Source: Homalodisca vitripennis (taxonomy: Eukaryota; Arthropoda; Insecta; Hemiptera; Cicadellidae). Taken from it: a DNA stretch of 64,000 nucleotides. Positions within the stretch are counted from its first letter, which is position 1. Each line of letters begins with the position of its first letter. The DNA lies in assembly GCF_021130785.1 (NCBI RefSeq), contig NC_060214.1, forward strand, positions 2,197,001-2,261,000, read 5' to 3'. A model generated the notes under the pieces. The model saw nothing but the letters and a program-made list of their open reading frames with translations, was not told where the DNA came from and searched no databases. Both the position numbers and the translations under genes were made by a program. Below are positions 37,201 through 52,944 of the stretch, piece after piece.

Positions 37201-40200
37201 TTTCCGTTTTACTCCATGATATCTATTCATTTTCTTTTCTAAACTTTAAACAGCTACCATCGCAAGACCTTAAAACATATCAACAAATGTGTAAGTGTAA
37301 AAGTTGGTTAAATTTGCTTAATATTTTCAAAAACCTTGCTTTTTTTGATACGTAGGGAAAAATAGTCTGGATAAAACTGTTGCATAAATGCAAACAGCCA
37401 CAATCATTAAACTTCTTATTGGTTGATAATAGTCAATGAAATCTACTTAAATTATTTAACTGTAATAGCACATTTAACTAATATTTGGAAATTAAGCATA
37501 CCATTTTTTTGATACTTTGTAGTAAGTAAATAAAGTAAGTAAACACATATATTTGTTAATAATTATTTTTGTCAAAAATTATTATTTTTATCAAAAATTA
37601 TTTTATTACTTTGTTTTGATTCCAAAGTTTGTATCAAAAATTTGATTTATAATCTGAATTCAAATATATTTTCTGCGAACCCTCCCATTCAAAAAATTAA
37701 TTTATAAATATTAATATGCTGTTCAAGAGTCTAAGTTATACAGTATCGACTCCTAGTTGGGTTATAATTAATAAGGCTGAAAGCTATGGATGTTACTAGT
37801 TGATTTGCAGACATGTTGAAAACTATCTTCTAGGGTCCACTGATTAAAAGTACACATAATTAGAAATTTTCAATTGCACTGCAGTCTTTTACAACTAGTA
37901 TAATAGCATTCTTGTTCACCAAAATTAACTAGAATGCTCTCTACTGGTTGAGAAAGATTTCAGTACGATCAAAACTATCTAATTATGTGTACTTTAACGT
38001 GTTCTTCCAATCAGTGGACCCTAAAAGTTAGTTTTCAAGGTTTTCGTTTTCTCTCGTAGTTATTTGTAACAAACTAACGTAAGATAGCGTATTTATGTAT
38101 ATTAAAACATACTGTCTATTTTAAAAGTACAGGAGGTGTTCAAAAGTACACAGGTCCCTTGACAGTTTGTTTTTTTTAGGTTCGTTTTGATTAACCCTTG
38201 CTCGGCCACACGCCTCGAGACACCGCGACGAGAAGCCTGGTCTTAAAGTACAACGGCTGTGTCTCTACGCTCTATGTTGAAATGCTTTGTGCTGCTATAA
38301 TCTATCGGCAGTAGTATTGTCTTTTTAACAATTATATACATGTTTTTATCAATATTCCTTCCAACCTTTGCCCTTTTTATCCCATAACTATTGTAATCAG
38401 CTAGAGAAGTATTATAAACAAAAATAGATTTCAACTATAAGTTTCGTAGTTACCAATAGGTTTTTATCAAACACATTTTCTTATAAATTTTATAAGGCCT
38501 ATTATTTAAATAAATGCAAATTAGTAAATCACCTGCATAAACCTCGTAAGCCTAACGAGTTTTATAATACCACAGTATTGTAGAACAATAAATAAACTTT
38601 ACAAAAATGGAAAATATCACAGTTTTATTCAAATTTTAGAACCAAACAAATGTTAATAGGTGTGTTCTTGTGGCAGAGTAACAGAATTGATTCACCAGGA
38701 CCACTGGGTTTGATTATGGAACTTATGTACATTTCAAAGTCATGACCACCTTAATTTTTGTCCATAGTCAACGTGTTAATCTCAAACCAATTTATTCCAT
38801 TATATCGTGTCACAGAATTTTAGTCATCCACTTATTTTTTTATGGTTTAATTATATGCATCCAAATTTATTTTTGGAATAAAAATTTTTGTTTAAAATAA
38901 TTAATCATAATCCATAAGTGGATGAGAATGAATACTGACGTCAATGTTGTCGAGAAACCGCGGACTGCAGGTCGGACTTGTGCGAAGACTGCTCTATGTA
39001 GTTGAACACCCTGTGTTTCCTGCCGTTGTCCAGCAGATAGCACTTGAGTACCTGCCGGTGTTCGCCCCTACGCTCGTGTAGAGTGGCGCACACCTGATAG
39101 CTGTAACACCACACTAGAAGGTAGTACCGAGTACAGGATGTTGACTACATGGAGTACATGGAGATTGACTCTCATGAAGGGATCGAAAACTGGAGGGATG
39201 GGGGAATAAATAAACAGACAGAAGAAAAAGATAATCATTAAAATGTATCATATGTTTACTTGGATTAACCTCTTCAATTCAATTTAAGGTCGGGACACAC
39301 ATACCCGCACCGCGCCCAACACGTGAAACGGCCGAGTGTCGGTGTGGGCTCGGCTCAGTTACTGTGAGGCTACACATGTCCGTATGATGTACAAGTGCAA
39401 AAATCTTGCTGCTTGTACTAGAGCATATTTCTTTTGGATTTTAAAGTGACAGATACTTAAAAAATGTTCAGCAGGTAAAAAAGTAGTTACTTAGTCATTT
39501 TGTAAGTTTTTTTTTTATTATAACTAGTAAAACATACTAAATATTTGTAAAATATATACTAGAGTATAATGTTTTTATTCTATTTTTCTATTTCGGCCTT
39601 TATTCTATTCCAGCAAGCACTGCCAGATCGTACCAGAACATATTTTGCATGTGAGTAAAATTGTCAATCATGAGGCAATCTTAATTTAACCCTTTCGATC
39701 CCAACGTCCGCATGCGCGGACGTCACAAATTAATCGTGTTAAAATAAAACTGACACTTGCACTACGGCAACATGTTCACAAAGATTTTATCTTTGTAACA
39801 AAGTTGTAAAGTAAAATTTATACAGTATTTTACAAATGCTATAGAACATTATAACCAGTGATGTTGCAACTTGCTATATTTTTATTTGTAAATCAGCTGT
39901 AAATGACAACTAACTACGCAGTTTTATTGTTGAGTGAGCATTGCATTGTCATTTGGCTTTATTACTTAGTTATTTCAGTATTTTACTTTATATGTTTATA
40001 TTTCTTTAATTTCAGTGTTTTATTCAATGTCAAACCAATGTAGTTTGACTTTTACTAATAATCTTAAATAATTTTTCAATTCTTCAAATACGTATAAATT
40101 TTAAAACGTTCTATATTTTATTTATTCACTGAGACAAATTAATCATATACAGAGGGGTTGCTCATTTTTAACTGTACAATTGTATAAAATAAACATGTAC

Positions 40201-43200
40201 TTACTATTTTTTAATATGTAAAAAAAACTAATAAAATGTAAAAATGTTAGAAAAAAATGTATAAAAAGTTATTTTAGCACAAAAAATTGCATGAGTGAGT
40301 ATATTTAACACAGTAATTATTGCCTAATTTAATATATTTCGTACTGAATAAATTAAATGTTTAATTATAATTTTTTACGAAAAACTAATCTTTTACAGAA
40401 ATGAGCAAAATAATAGTAGTAATTTAAGCAAATACATTTCAGTAATTTAAATTAAAAGGAGTTTTTGAGGATATTTTGCAAAAAATGGCCGGGATTGATA
40501 GAGTTAAATATATTGGTACCATAAACAGTTGCACCAACTATGAATGGCGATAGGTTAATGAAACGCAATCACCGTCTGAAACCGCCGATAGCTACTTACA
40601 ACTCTGCCGAGCGTGCGAGCGCGAGCAGGTCCTGGTGAGTGTAATGTGCCAGCCCTCCGGCCGCCATCAGCTGACTGAACGCAGCTTGGCGCTCGCTGTG
40701 AGTGCTGTCCTGGCCTGGCGCAGTGAGATGTGCCACCACGCGCTCAAACAGCTTGGTGTCCACGCGGAGCACACAGTGCGAGCGCGACAGCTGACTGGCA
40801 AGAAACGTGAAGAGCCACCCCACCTGCGTTGACTGACGACAGAGGAAATAAACCATGTTATTAAATATATAATAGTTGGCAACACTGATGTGTATCAATT
40901 ACTCTCAAACATTATCACTGGTGCAGAATTAGATGTGTCAGAATGTAAGTTCTAGATACTTCAGGACTCTCATTCTGCCTGCTTAGGAAAATAAAAACTT
41001 GAGTTCTTCGAGGCATACATGTGAACTTTAACCCTTTTGCTCCCAGTAAATATGTGACAACACGGTATTTCCCAGAATCCTAAGACCAAATTAATAAATT
41101 TGTAGTGTTTCAGTTAAAAATTTATATAGATTATATAGATATTTTAGTTATGCTTTTAATAAAATGTTCTATTCATTAATTTGCTTAATATTATATTTAC
41201 TTATTCTTAAAATACTTTTAAAAAAACAACTTATTTTATTTTGAAATTATAATGAAATAACAATAGCAAAAATAATTGTAGAGCATTTATACTGATTTGT
41301 CTTAAAACGTTTAATAATGAACACATAGACAGAAGTTAATACACAAAAATACTTGTGATATAAAATTTGTTTAAACATTGCGTTTTTATACTTTAAATAC
41401 TGTTAAAAGGTTTTGTATGCTACTAAAAATTATATACTCTACTATTGACTGCATAAAATTTATTTAACTAGCCCATTAGATAAAATGAACATCGCAATAT
41501 AAATAAAATTACAATTTAAGTACACAGAGATGAGGTTTTTTTTAGTGTTTTAAAGAAGGAAAAAAGGAAAAATTTCACCGAAAATGTTTTGAATCAACAA
41601 TGTAACCGTTTGTTGGGTTCCTGGTCATGAGGGGATTTCTGGGAACGAAAGAGCTGATGCCCTGGCCAACCAGGGCTCAGCAACAATTATGACGGGCCCT
41701 CAACCATTCTGCGGTGTTCCAAGGTGTGAATCCTCTAGGGTTGTCTCGAAATGGATTCGTGCGGAGCATGGGAGAAGGTGGAGGTTGCATCCGGGTTTGA
41801 GAGTGAGTAGAATGGTATTACAGTCACCTTCCTCCAAGGTGGCCTCGGACCTTCTCTCATTAAACAGATCAATGTCTTCCAAGGTCATTGGTCTCATTAC
41901 GGGGCATGGTCACCTGAAGAAGCATCTACACAGAGTTGGTATCCTTCAGGAGGATCCGCTCTGTGGAAGGTGTAATGAGCAGGAGGAGACTGCTGAGCAC
42001 CTGCTCTTTGATTGCCCAGCAATAGCAAGAGAGCGGTATGCCATCTTTGGTAGCTTGAACAGGGGTGGCGAGTTTGCCCAGGAGGACTTGATAGGTTGTT
42101 TTCGGCGGTTTGTTGAACTGCTGAAGTTGTAGACTGGTAGTCCTCATGGTGTTTTCGGGGTGCGCAAAAGGCCCTTGAGGCTTAAGTGCATGGCAGTAGG
42201 CCGCCCCAAGGAAAAAAAAAAAAAAAAAACAATTTTGTTAGAAAATCATTCTTGACAATAACAAACGAAAAACAGACCCTGTATTTCAGCAAAATGTATT
42301 TAGCAAATTGGTACTAGATCGGAAATACCAAATTAATAAAAAGTCAAATGTTCACCAATCCTTGTATATGCCTTGGCCATTCAACACTCTTAACTCAGTT
42401 TCTTATCACATCTGTTGATTTTTACAGATTTGTAATAAGAACATATTTTCAATTGTAATCACTTGGGTATTTACTCACAGCAAAACCCTCCCCCTCCACC
42501 ATAACTTGAATCAGGATGTTGACCAATCTCTGACGCAGTTGTGATGAAAATTGAGGATCTTCGAACGCAATCGCCAAAGCATTCAGGAACTCGCGAGTAT
42601 CAAACTGCAGCAGAATTCTAGAATCAGACAGACAAGTGTTACACTATATAAAATCGATTTCCGCAATCTTAACCCTTCCCACGCGGAATTTATCTTTCAA
42701 TTTTGACTCATAACGCGTAATTAACTTTTTAAAAAATATATTTCTACATTTTACCAACTCTGATTTTTTTTTAGTTAGTGGTGGCTATTAGGAATAAAAA
42801 ATAATACAGTATCACAAAATAATCAGACCCCTATATTTTTTAACAAATTTTACAAAAAATTGAAAAAACAACTTCTTTACTTGAATTTCTAACAATATTT
42901 TCAATAAGGTAAAATTAATATTTTTTACAAAAAACTAATGCTAAATAAATAATGCTAAATACAACAGTAACACGGACAGTAAATAAGGAAATATGGCAAA
43001 ACAGCGTTAAACACTAAAATATGCCGTGCCGGGATATATCCGTTTACCGCGTAATGGTTCGCCACAGACTGAGGCTAAATCATGCCACGAGGGACAAAGC
43101 CACGCCCTCCACACCACTGCGACGCGCCAATGAGGTCCAAACTGTAACATCTGCTTTTCGGAACAAGTATTCAAACTCCCTTGAACTCTAGCAGATTCCA

Positions 43201-46200
43201 CGGCAACTACAATTTATTAAATAACACAAAATAGACTTTGAAGGATATATCCGTTTACTGCGTTTCAGTCAAAATCACGCATAACGGACATATCCGTTTG
43301 CCGCGAGGGAAGGGTAAAATATGTCATAAAAGTCACATGGAAGATATAATTTTTAATCGAATATTTTCAATTTAGCCAATGATTTACTTACCTCACTTTC
43401 TGTATTAAAATTGATAAATAAAACATTATAACCTTATTTTGAATATGTTCAAAACCCGCAATAAAGTTTGGACAGTAACTTATAACTGAGGGAAACTGAC
43501 TTGATTATTCCAAATGAGTTTGAACCCTCAAATTGTTAAACAATTAAGTCCATTTCAAACCACTCATATTGATATAATTTACATTTATACACCCTCTTTC
43601 TGTAGATTCACTTCTATTAATTAAGATTATATTTTTGTCTTCATATTTCTTTTTAAAGTAACTAATATTTAAAAATGTATATAGATTATATAGATATTTT
43701 AATTATGCTTTTAATAAAACGTTCTATTCATTCATTTGCTAAAAATTATATGATTATAATATAATTATAATTCTAATAATTATAATTATTAGTTATAATT
43801 AGTTAGTTATATTAGTTATATATTATATTATATTAGTAGTTAGTTATATTAGTTATAAATATTATAATTATAATTATAATATATATTATAATCAGTATCA
43901 GAATATATTATTATTCAGTTGTTACACATGGTGTACATGAAGGTGTCACATGACTGGGAAAGTAAACGGTTAAGTTTACTAAATAGGCTTTACATTAGTA
44001 TCTAAATAAATCTAATACAACATAATTTTAACTGTAGTAAAAGCTATTATGGACTGTATAAAATGCAGAAAAGGAGTACAACGGCAGGTCAGTCAGGTAG
44101 CTTTTAAGTGAATTTTTAAATAATTTATTATTTTCTATTAATTTTATTTGCTTGGCAGTAAATTAAAAAATTTAACTCCAAGGTATATTGGTTTTTTTGC
44201 ACAAAAAAATGTAAGTTATATTGAACTACTGCCTTATTATTTCTAGTATTATAACTATGGTTCTCAACACTTTTGCCTAAGCTATGAGCACGATTCATCA
44301 CTGACATTATAGTTTCATATATATATATATGCACTGCCTTAAGTAAAATTGGGATTGCCATGTACAAAATGTTTGTAAAAAGTTAGCTAGAGTTGTATTT
44401 TTACTTCGTAAGCTTAAGTTCTGTGTTAGTAACGAAATGCTCATTATACCTTACTACGCTTTTTTTCACACACATTTGATATACGGTGTCAATTTATGGG
44501 GTAACAGCAGAGTATCTAATAAAGCTTTTATATGGCAGAAGAAAACTCTTAGAATAATTAAAGGGGTACCAGACAGAGAGACGTGTTTGCCTATTTTTAA
44601 AGAATTTCACATTATGACATTGCCTTGTATATATATTTTTTATTGTCTCATGAAAGTTAAAGAAAATTTAAATGAATATCAAATTAGAGGAAATATTCAC
44701 AATTATAATACAAGAAACTTATATAAGCTTGACTTACCACCAATTAGACTAGAAAAAAACTAAGAAAAGTCACATTTATATGGAAATAAAACTTTTTAAT
44801 AAATTGCCAGAAGGAGCTTGGTTAGTAAGTATTGATAGGTTTAAGTCTGTAATTAATGGCTAGTTAAAAGAAAAAGCATTTTATTGTGTCAATGAATACT
44901 TTTCCTGTGATACTAGTGATATGTATTATATACTATATTTTTATTAACTGTGCTAGACATCAGTTAGAGTTTTGTAACTTTTTTGATTTTCCATACTCGG
45001 ATCATGTTGGTTTGTTACTTTGTATTAATTGTATAGATTTAAGTTTTAATAATTTAACTTGTATGCAAACAGATTATCTTAAGTTTGTATTACCTAACTC
45101 TGCTGTGTTAGATTTAATAGACAGCCTTGTCTCATTTGACTGGAATAGTCTTTATCTCAAGTTTACATATAAAGATGCAAACCAGATTTTTGAAATGATA
45201 TTAGAAGTAATTTTGAGGTTCTTACAATTTTTTATAGTCCTAAAATGAGCTGGAACCAGTTCTTCCAGACAAGTAAATAACAAGTGGTATACCACTGACC
45301 TTGAAAAAATGAAGGAAAAGTTATTGTTTTTAGGTAAACTGAGAACACATAACTCTGTAGCACAGTTGACAGTGTTGAAAAAAGCAATATAAATATGCAA
45401 TTAGTGAAGCCAAGCTTAAGTACAATGCAAATACAATTGAAAAAAGTAATAATAAATGCAAGGCCGCATAGAAAATAATAAATAATAATAGTAATAGCTC
45501 CAGACATCACAAAATTAAATTACCACCAGATACTTTTAATGATTATTTTATCAATTGTGTTAAGGAAGTTAAACAAAGCATAAGTAAACCAAGCATAAGT
45601 ATTAATGAATTAGTAAATAAGGTTAATATTGATCATAGACATTTTGAATGGAAATTAATTTCAGCGGATGATGTTATACATGCAACAAAAAGGCTTAACA
45701 ATACAGATAGTAAAGATATATACAACATCTCTAATAATTTGTTAAAAAATATAATACACACTATTGCTGAACCTCTGTCGTTTAGTTTCAACCAGTGTTT
45801 AATGGAAGGTGTCTTTCCAAACAAATTAAAAAAATCAAAAATATGTCCGATTTTTAAAAAAGGGGAGCGGGATGAACCCGAGAGTTATCGTCCAGTATCA
45901 TTAATCCCTATATTAGCCAAGCTGTTTGAACTGATAGTATATGATCAGGTTAGCTTCTTCTTTGAAAATAATAACTACCTACAATTTTCTCAGTTTGGAT
46001 TTAGAAAGGGAAGATCGATACTCAATGATACTCATTTATTACCGGTAAAGATTACATACATTGTCACATTGAAAAACACAATATTGTACATTTCAGTTTT
46101 AAAAGCAATGTAATCCTCCAGTTCGTCCAGATCTTTAAAAGAAGTGATATATTAAATAACTATATCAATTAAAACAAATCAATTAATTAAAACTAATTAC

Positions 46201-49200
46201 AATACAGATAAAAGAATTTTCCCAAAATCAACAACAATTATCTAATTTATAACTAATCCCAAAAAACTCATCCACTTCATAAAGTGGGTGTTCCAAAAGG
46301 AAAAATCCAATTTGTCTTTTGAAAATACCAAATGGCAGTGATCTTAACCCATTTGGCAGTGTGTTCCATAATTTTGGTCCAAGAGATAATGTTGCTAATG
46401 AATATTATTTGGAAATTAGTTTTTTGGTTACAATATTGTTTGCACCCCTTGTGTTATATTGGTGGATGTTTTTATATGTTAGGTTGTTTGACGTAGCCAT
46501 ATAAAGCAAAAGTTTATACACAACTAAACAAGGGACTGTCATAATATGAAGTTCTTGAAATTTTTGTTTACATGAATCCTTATAGCCAATACCAGAAATA
46601 TAACGTACTGCTTTTTTTTGTATTAATAAAATTTTATTAATGTTCTTCTTAAATGTATTTCCCCATATTTGAATACCATAAACCAACTGAGAGTAAAAAA
46701 ATGCATAATATACCATTTTAAGAGCTTTTTCGTTGCAAAATCCAGACAGTTTTCTCATCATAAATATTGCTTTAGATAACTTTAAACAAAGAGTAGTTAT
46801 ATGGTCATTCCAATTTAAATTTTTGTCGATAATCAATCCGAGAAATTTTGTAGAATCATACTCTGGTATTACTAAATTGTCAACTGCTATTTGAATTTCA
46901 AAGGAAGATTTTTTATTTGAAGTAAAATTGAGAGCTGTTGATTTATTTGCATTTACTGTTAAAAAGTTTTCATTAAAGTATTGCACTATATTATTAATTT
47001 GTATATTTGCTATGATTTCTAAATCCTCCAAATTTTTGTGTTTATATAGTATAGATGTGTCATCTGCATATAAAATTGTCTGGTTAGGATTACTTACATT
47101 TCCAATGTCATTAATATATATTAAAAATAGTAATGGACCAAGAACGGAACCCTGAGGCACACCCCACTTAATGTCTGATCTTTTAGATGTGACTTCACCC
47201 TGATCATTTTTTATGGTGACAAACTGTTTCCGACAGACCAAGTAAGATTTCAGTAAATCATGAGGTGTCCCTCTTATTCCGTAGTTTTCTAATTTTATCA
47301 AGCAAAATATTTATATTTACACAGTCAAAAGCTTTTTGCAAATCCAGAAACACACCACAAATAAAATCACCATTTATCATTCCTTCCATTATTTCATTAA
47401 GAAAATTTGATTATGGCTGACAAAGTGGATTTCCCCCTCATGAATCCATGCTGATTTACAAAAAGTATGCTCTTAGCTTCTAAAAAATTAATTAACCTAT
47501 TACAAATAGCTTTCTCAAAAACTTTAGAAATAACAGGCAGAAGTGCAACTGGTCTATAGTTAATAATTTCTGAGCAGTTTCCCTTGTTTTTAAAAATAGG
47601 CACAGTTTTAGAAATTTTTAAACTGTCTGGGAAAATTCCTGTTTCAAAACTTGTATTAATTATAGATGATAAAGGTCCTGCTATAACATCTGAAATATTC
47701 TTTAATAAATTAGTACTTATGCAGTCCCAACCAACTGCAAAACTATTCTTCAAGTTCTTTATTATTTTAAGAATCTCTTTTTCAGAGGTTGAGTGAAGAA
47801 ACATGCTGCTTTCAATTCTTTTACCCTTAAAAGAGTAATTCAGATTATTAAAATTAATGGCCAATTGTTCAGGGATGCCCTTAAAATATTCATTAAACTG
47901 ACTGGCAATAACATTGGGATCAGTTATCAAATTAGCATTGCTTCTTAGTGAAATGTTAGCTCTATTTTTTGTATTTCTTCCTAAATCTATGTTTATGATT
48001 TTCCATGTATCAGCATTTATGTTTTTTGAATTCAAAATTTTATTTGTCATATATTCTTGTTTTGTTTTTCTTAGCAGACTTTCATATTTTTGCTTTTGCA
48101 TTTTTAAAAGATTCTTAATTCCAAATTTATTACGATTTTGAACCCAGAATGATTCAAGGAAAATTAAAACATTTTTTGTCTCCGTAATTTCTTTAGTTAT
48201 CCATTGAGTTTTATCTTTAATCTGTTTCTTAATATTTTTATTTTTTATTGGGCAACAAATATCAAGATTATAATTTAATATTTCAACAAAATTAGAATAT
48301 TGCTTATTGACATCACAACTTGATGTCAATATATCCCAGTTTTCTTTTTGAAGAAAATAATTTAGTATGCGTACATTTTCTGCATTGAAAGACCTTGCTT
48401 TTGTTGGTATTCGCTTTAAGAAATATTCTGTTACATCGTTAATAGGAATATTAAGTGTGATACCAAAGTGATCTGATAATCCTGTAATTATGACTTTTGA
48501 AGTTACTTTTTTTAAGCCCAACTTTTTATTGATTACTATATTATCCAAAGCTGACTGTGTATTCTGAGTTACTCTGGTTGGTTGGTTTATCAGATATCTA
48601 AAATTGAATTCATTAAGAAAAGTCATTAGTTTAAATTTATTGTTAGAGTGCACTAAAATATCAATATTAAAATCTCCCATCAGAATACAGTTAGAACTAG
48701 AATCAAGTGAGTCAACTATTTTGGATAATTTACATATAAAACTATCAATATCAGAATTGGGCGGCCTTTAGATACAAATAATTATGTAATTCTCATTGTT
48801 TATTTTAGTTTTAATTCCTGTAGCTTCCAGTAATCCTTCACATGAAGTTATATCAAGTTTTTTCAAATGAAACAGAACGTTTTGTGAAAATTGCAGCTCC
48901 ACCACCTTTAATTGAGGTTCTAGAAAAAGAATTAGCCAATGTATACATCCCATTATTAAATTTGATGCATTCAAGAATGTTATCGCTCGTCCAATGTTCA
49001 GTTATCAGTAAAATATCAGGATTTAGCTGGTCAATTAAAATTTCAAAATGGTTCAATTTTGGTTGTAAGCTCCTTGCATTCTGATGGAAAATCTTAAAGT
49101 CTGTTATACATTTGTCTCTGCCTGTAATACTTGCAAGTTTTTTGTCTGATCTAATTCAAAATTTATTCTATTATTATAGGTTACATAACTATTTAAATTG

Positions 49201-52200
49201 TCACTTGAACAAGATACTGAATGCTCCCTAGTAGAAAGAAAATCACTGAAAAGATTTTTCTTCTTAATTGCACTGTGAGGAGTAGACCATCCTGAAAAGT
49301 TAGTGGCCACCGATTCATTGTTGAGGCACTTGGTGTCCGTAGACTTTGTTGTGTTCAACACTTCACAGGAGTCACCATTGACAAATGATGTAGATGTCTC
49401 TAATACTATATTTGGGTTTGACACATCAGGATTTTCTTGATTCTGCAGCAGCGCAGAGATGGTATGTCGCAGATGTTGAACAAACTCGGCATGTGTTAAA
49501 ACCATTCCTTAACACTCTTCTGGCCTTTTCGTCATACGTTACAATAGTTACAGAGGTTCCGGTGACACGCTGAAAATCAACTATTTGAGCACAAAAATGT
49601 TCTGGATTGATACCATCTCGCACACATCCCATGGGCGAACAAATCAGCTGACTGAAATTTCTTTTCTTGACGTCCTCTTTGAGTTGTTGAAATGCATAAT
49701 CATATATTTCACAAGAGGAAATTCTGGAACAAGAGGAAGAATCTCAAATAAGGAAGTCTACATTCCCAATGGAAATGAAAATACCAGACTCCCGGTAGAA
49801 CTCAATCAACCTGCAGGCTCACTCCATGCAATAAGGAACTCTTTTTTAGGAATGATTCAGAGGAAGAGGGTCAAAGAGAGGCCAGCACAAGGAAGCAGAA
49901 TCTTCATAAACTCAGCTCTGAAAAAAATTATAATTTTCCACCAAAATGTCGACCGCCTCGGAAATAAGATCGATCGGCTTAGTCACTGTCTGAATCAGTT
50001 ACTTCCTAACATAGTAGTCATAAACCGAGCATGGCCTCGATCAGTCTAAGATTATCACCACACATCTGGTAAACTACAACCTCGTCGCATTCTATTGTAG
50101 GGAACATCACCAAAAAGGGGGGGTCGCTATTTACATACACAAATCCTTTGGCAATAAAGTTGAGGAGATTGAAAATGAAGAGGCATTGCTTGGAACTCGT
50201 TTGTGAGATGGCCAGTATAAAAATAGCTCTTAATGGAGGGAAACATCTTTACCTGCTTGGCATCTATAGACCTCCTGGAAGTGTTCTGGAAGAAGCCTTG
50301 ACTCGAATCTCAACTGCCTTGGATATGTTCCCGAGCAACAACACCCCTACATGCATGGTTGGCGATCTGAATGTTGACAGTCTCAACACGTCTAAAGAAA
50401 AGGAAAATCGAGCCCTTAATAACATTCTTGCCTCCTTCGACATGCATAGAGCCAACCTGCCACCCACAAGAGTCACCAGTACCTCTGAATCATCCATTGA
50501 TGTCGTCTGCAGCAATTTAAATCCAAGAAACTTCAGTATCAAGGTTATTCATGAGCACATATCCGACCACAGTGACCAGCTATGCACTCTCGACATACCT
50601 GCTAAAACTAAAACTGAACCAATCCTCACTCGCAGACAAGTAAGTGACCAAAACCTGTCACAATTAAAGGCACTTCTAGCTGAGGAATCCTGGGTTAATG
50701 TCTACCAGACAGCTGATGTCAGTGAATCTCTTTCAAACCTTGTCCGAACTCTCACATTGGCACTAGACGCATCATGTCCCTACAAAAAATCACGATCCAA
50801 ACGCCCAAGACTAAGGTCATTTCAGTATGATCCAGATGTGGATGTACTAAAGGCCAGTTTCCTCCAAGCCCAGAACAGATTTCTGCTTACTGGAAGAGAG
50901 TGTGACAAGCTGGAAGCTAATCGGAGGAAGAAATCCTACGATTTAAAACTTAAATCCTCTAGGAGAGCTGCAAGTGAAAAGGTGATCTCAGAATCTTCCA
51001 ATAAAACCAAGGCTATCTGGAGCATTGTAAATTCTGAAAGAAGAGCATGTGCTGAACCGAGAGAAATCACCTGGAAGCTGAATGTTTCGAATAGAGTCGT
51101 TGAAGACCCCAAAATGGTTGCGGACTGTTTCAATGAATATTTCACGTCAATAGCTGGAGAAACGCTTAAAGCAAACACTTCACAGAGAACTACCCTACCT
51201 ATTCAGCTCCTCCAACCAGCTATGGATTATGGATTGGTCTCGTTTCATCCAACAACTACTGATGAGGTTCGATGCATTATAAGAAGTTTAAAGCCAACTC
51301 CATCAACTGGCGTGGATGACATATCCTCCAGGCTCCTGAAGTTTTGTGAAGGGGAACTCTGTCCCACCATTAGCTGATATTATTAACAAATCCTTGGCTC
51401 AGGCAATCTTCCCTGGCAGCATGAAGATCGCTAAGGTTTATCCTCTTCATAAAAAAGGAAAAACTGATGTGATGGGGAATTATAGACCAATATCATTGGT
51501 CCCCACTTTTTCCAAGGTACTAGAAAAAGTGATTTTGGCTCGCCTCCTGAAGTATCTACACCAGAACAACCTTCTGCCAAGGGGACAACACGGCTTTATA
51601 CCTGGTAGATCCACCATCACCGCAGTTGCAGATATAGTAGAGCACATCCTTGACAGCTTAGAAGCAGGAAACACGGTCTGCGCAGCCTTCCTGGATCTCA
51701 GCAAGGCATTTGATTGCCTTGACCATCAGCTTATCTTAGAAAAACTTCGAACTTTTGGTATAGTTGAATCAGCACTCGCCTGGTTTGGATCCTACCTCTC
51801 TGACAGGCAGCAGCTAGTTGAGATCAAACATACTGTTAAGGGAACCACTAGTGTAGTGAGATCGGAGTTGTTGGGTGTATCTAGAGGAGTGCCCCAGGGG
51901 TCTGTGTTGGGCCCTGTCCTATTTGCACTTTTTTCAGCAGACCTCCCCAAATACATGGACACCTACAGCCACACCGTCATGTTTGCAGATGACTCGGTGC
52001 TCTTGACCAGCAACAGAGAACTGGAGCCTCTGGAGATCAGCAACTTTATCTCTATTAGTAAAGCCATGGAATACTGCGCCAACAATGACCTGGTTTTCAA
52101 TGAAAACAAAACTCAACAGGTATTCTTTGGCAAATTTAAAAATGACATCACCTGTCCTCCAGACATTCAGGTTACTGAGTCAACCAAACACCTCGGAATA

Positions 52201-52902
52201 ATCCTGGATCAAGAACTATGTTGGGACGCCCACATCGACTACCTCTGCCAAAGGCTCAGCTCTTCCATCTTTGCCCTGAGAAGAATCAACAGTGTTGGAA
52301 CAGTTGATGCAACACGGGCAGCATATCATGCACTTGTTGAATCCCAACTGAGGTACGGGATAATTTTCTGGGGAAATTGTTCAAAGGAAAACACCCAGCG
52401 AGTTTTTGTTCTTCAAAAGCGTGCTGTTAGAGTTCTTGGGGGCCTTCAGAGGGAAGATAGTTGCAGGGATGTCTTCAGAACTCTCCAAATCCTTCCATTA
52501 GCTGCCATTTACATCTGCGAGGTTGTTGCCTTTTCGACTACCCTCAACTTACCAAGAAATTCAAATGTGCATCAACACAACACCCGAAAACCGTGAGAAT
52601 TTCAATCTCCCTGTACACCGAACCTCCAGATTTTCTTAGAAGCCGTCATATGCTGGATCCAGACTTTTTAACCTCCTTCCAGTGGACTTAAAATGCGGGA
52701 ACCCGAAGACACTCAAGAGAAGACTTCAGAAGTGGATGCTTGAGGACCCTGTGTATAGCATTGAGGAGTTTGTAGCCCGCTGTGATAGAAGGCTAACAAG
52801 CTGAAGACATCAAACTCAAAAACTGTTTAAAGATGTGACTTGAGAATTTTAAAATAATGTATCTTGTGACACCATTTCTAAGCTCAAAGCTTATGTAATA
52901 AA

Positions 52903-52944
<42 letters not shown>

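Larger units (their letters stand above)
35829..38958 (-). other. VPS8 intron between exons g and h
   Basis: Besides the RNase H fragment and the MITE, 36030-36560 is AT-rich. TTAACCCTTGCTCGGCCACA at 38193 is an orphan piggyBac-type end. No exon was found that restores the residues missing between exons g and h. Confidence 0.45.

Noticed and set aside
41689..42147. Stand-alone host protein with zinc-knuckle ([18 protein letters not shown])
   Set aside because: It is continuous with RNase H residues upstream and a poly(A) downstream, and has relatives at 13031 and 36600, so it is retrotransposon sequence.
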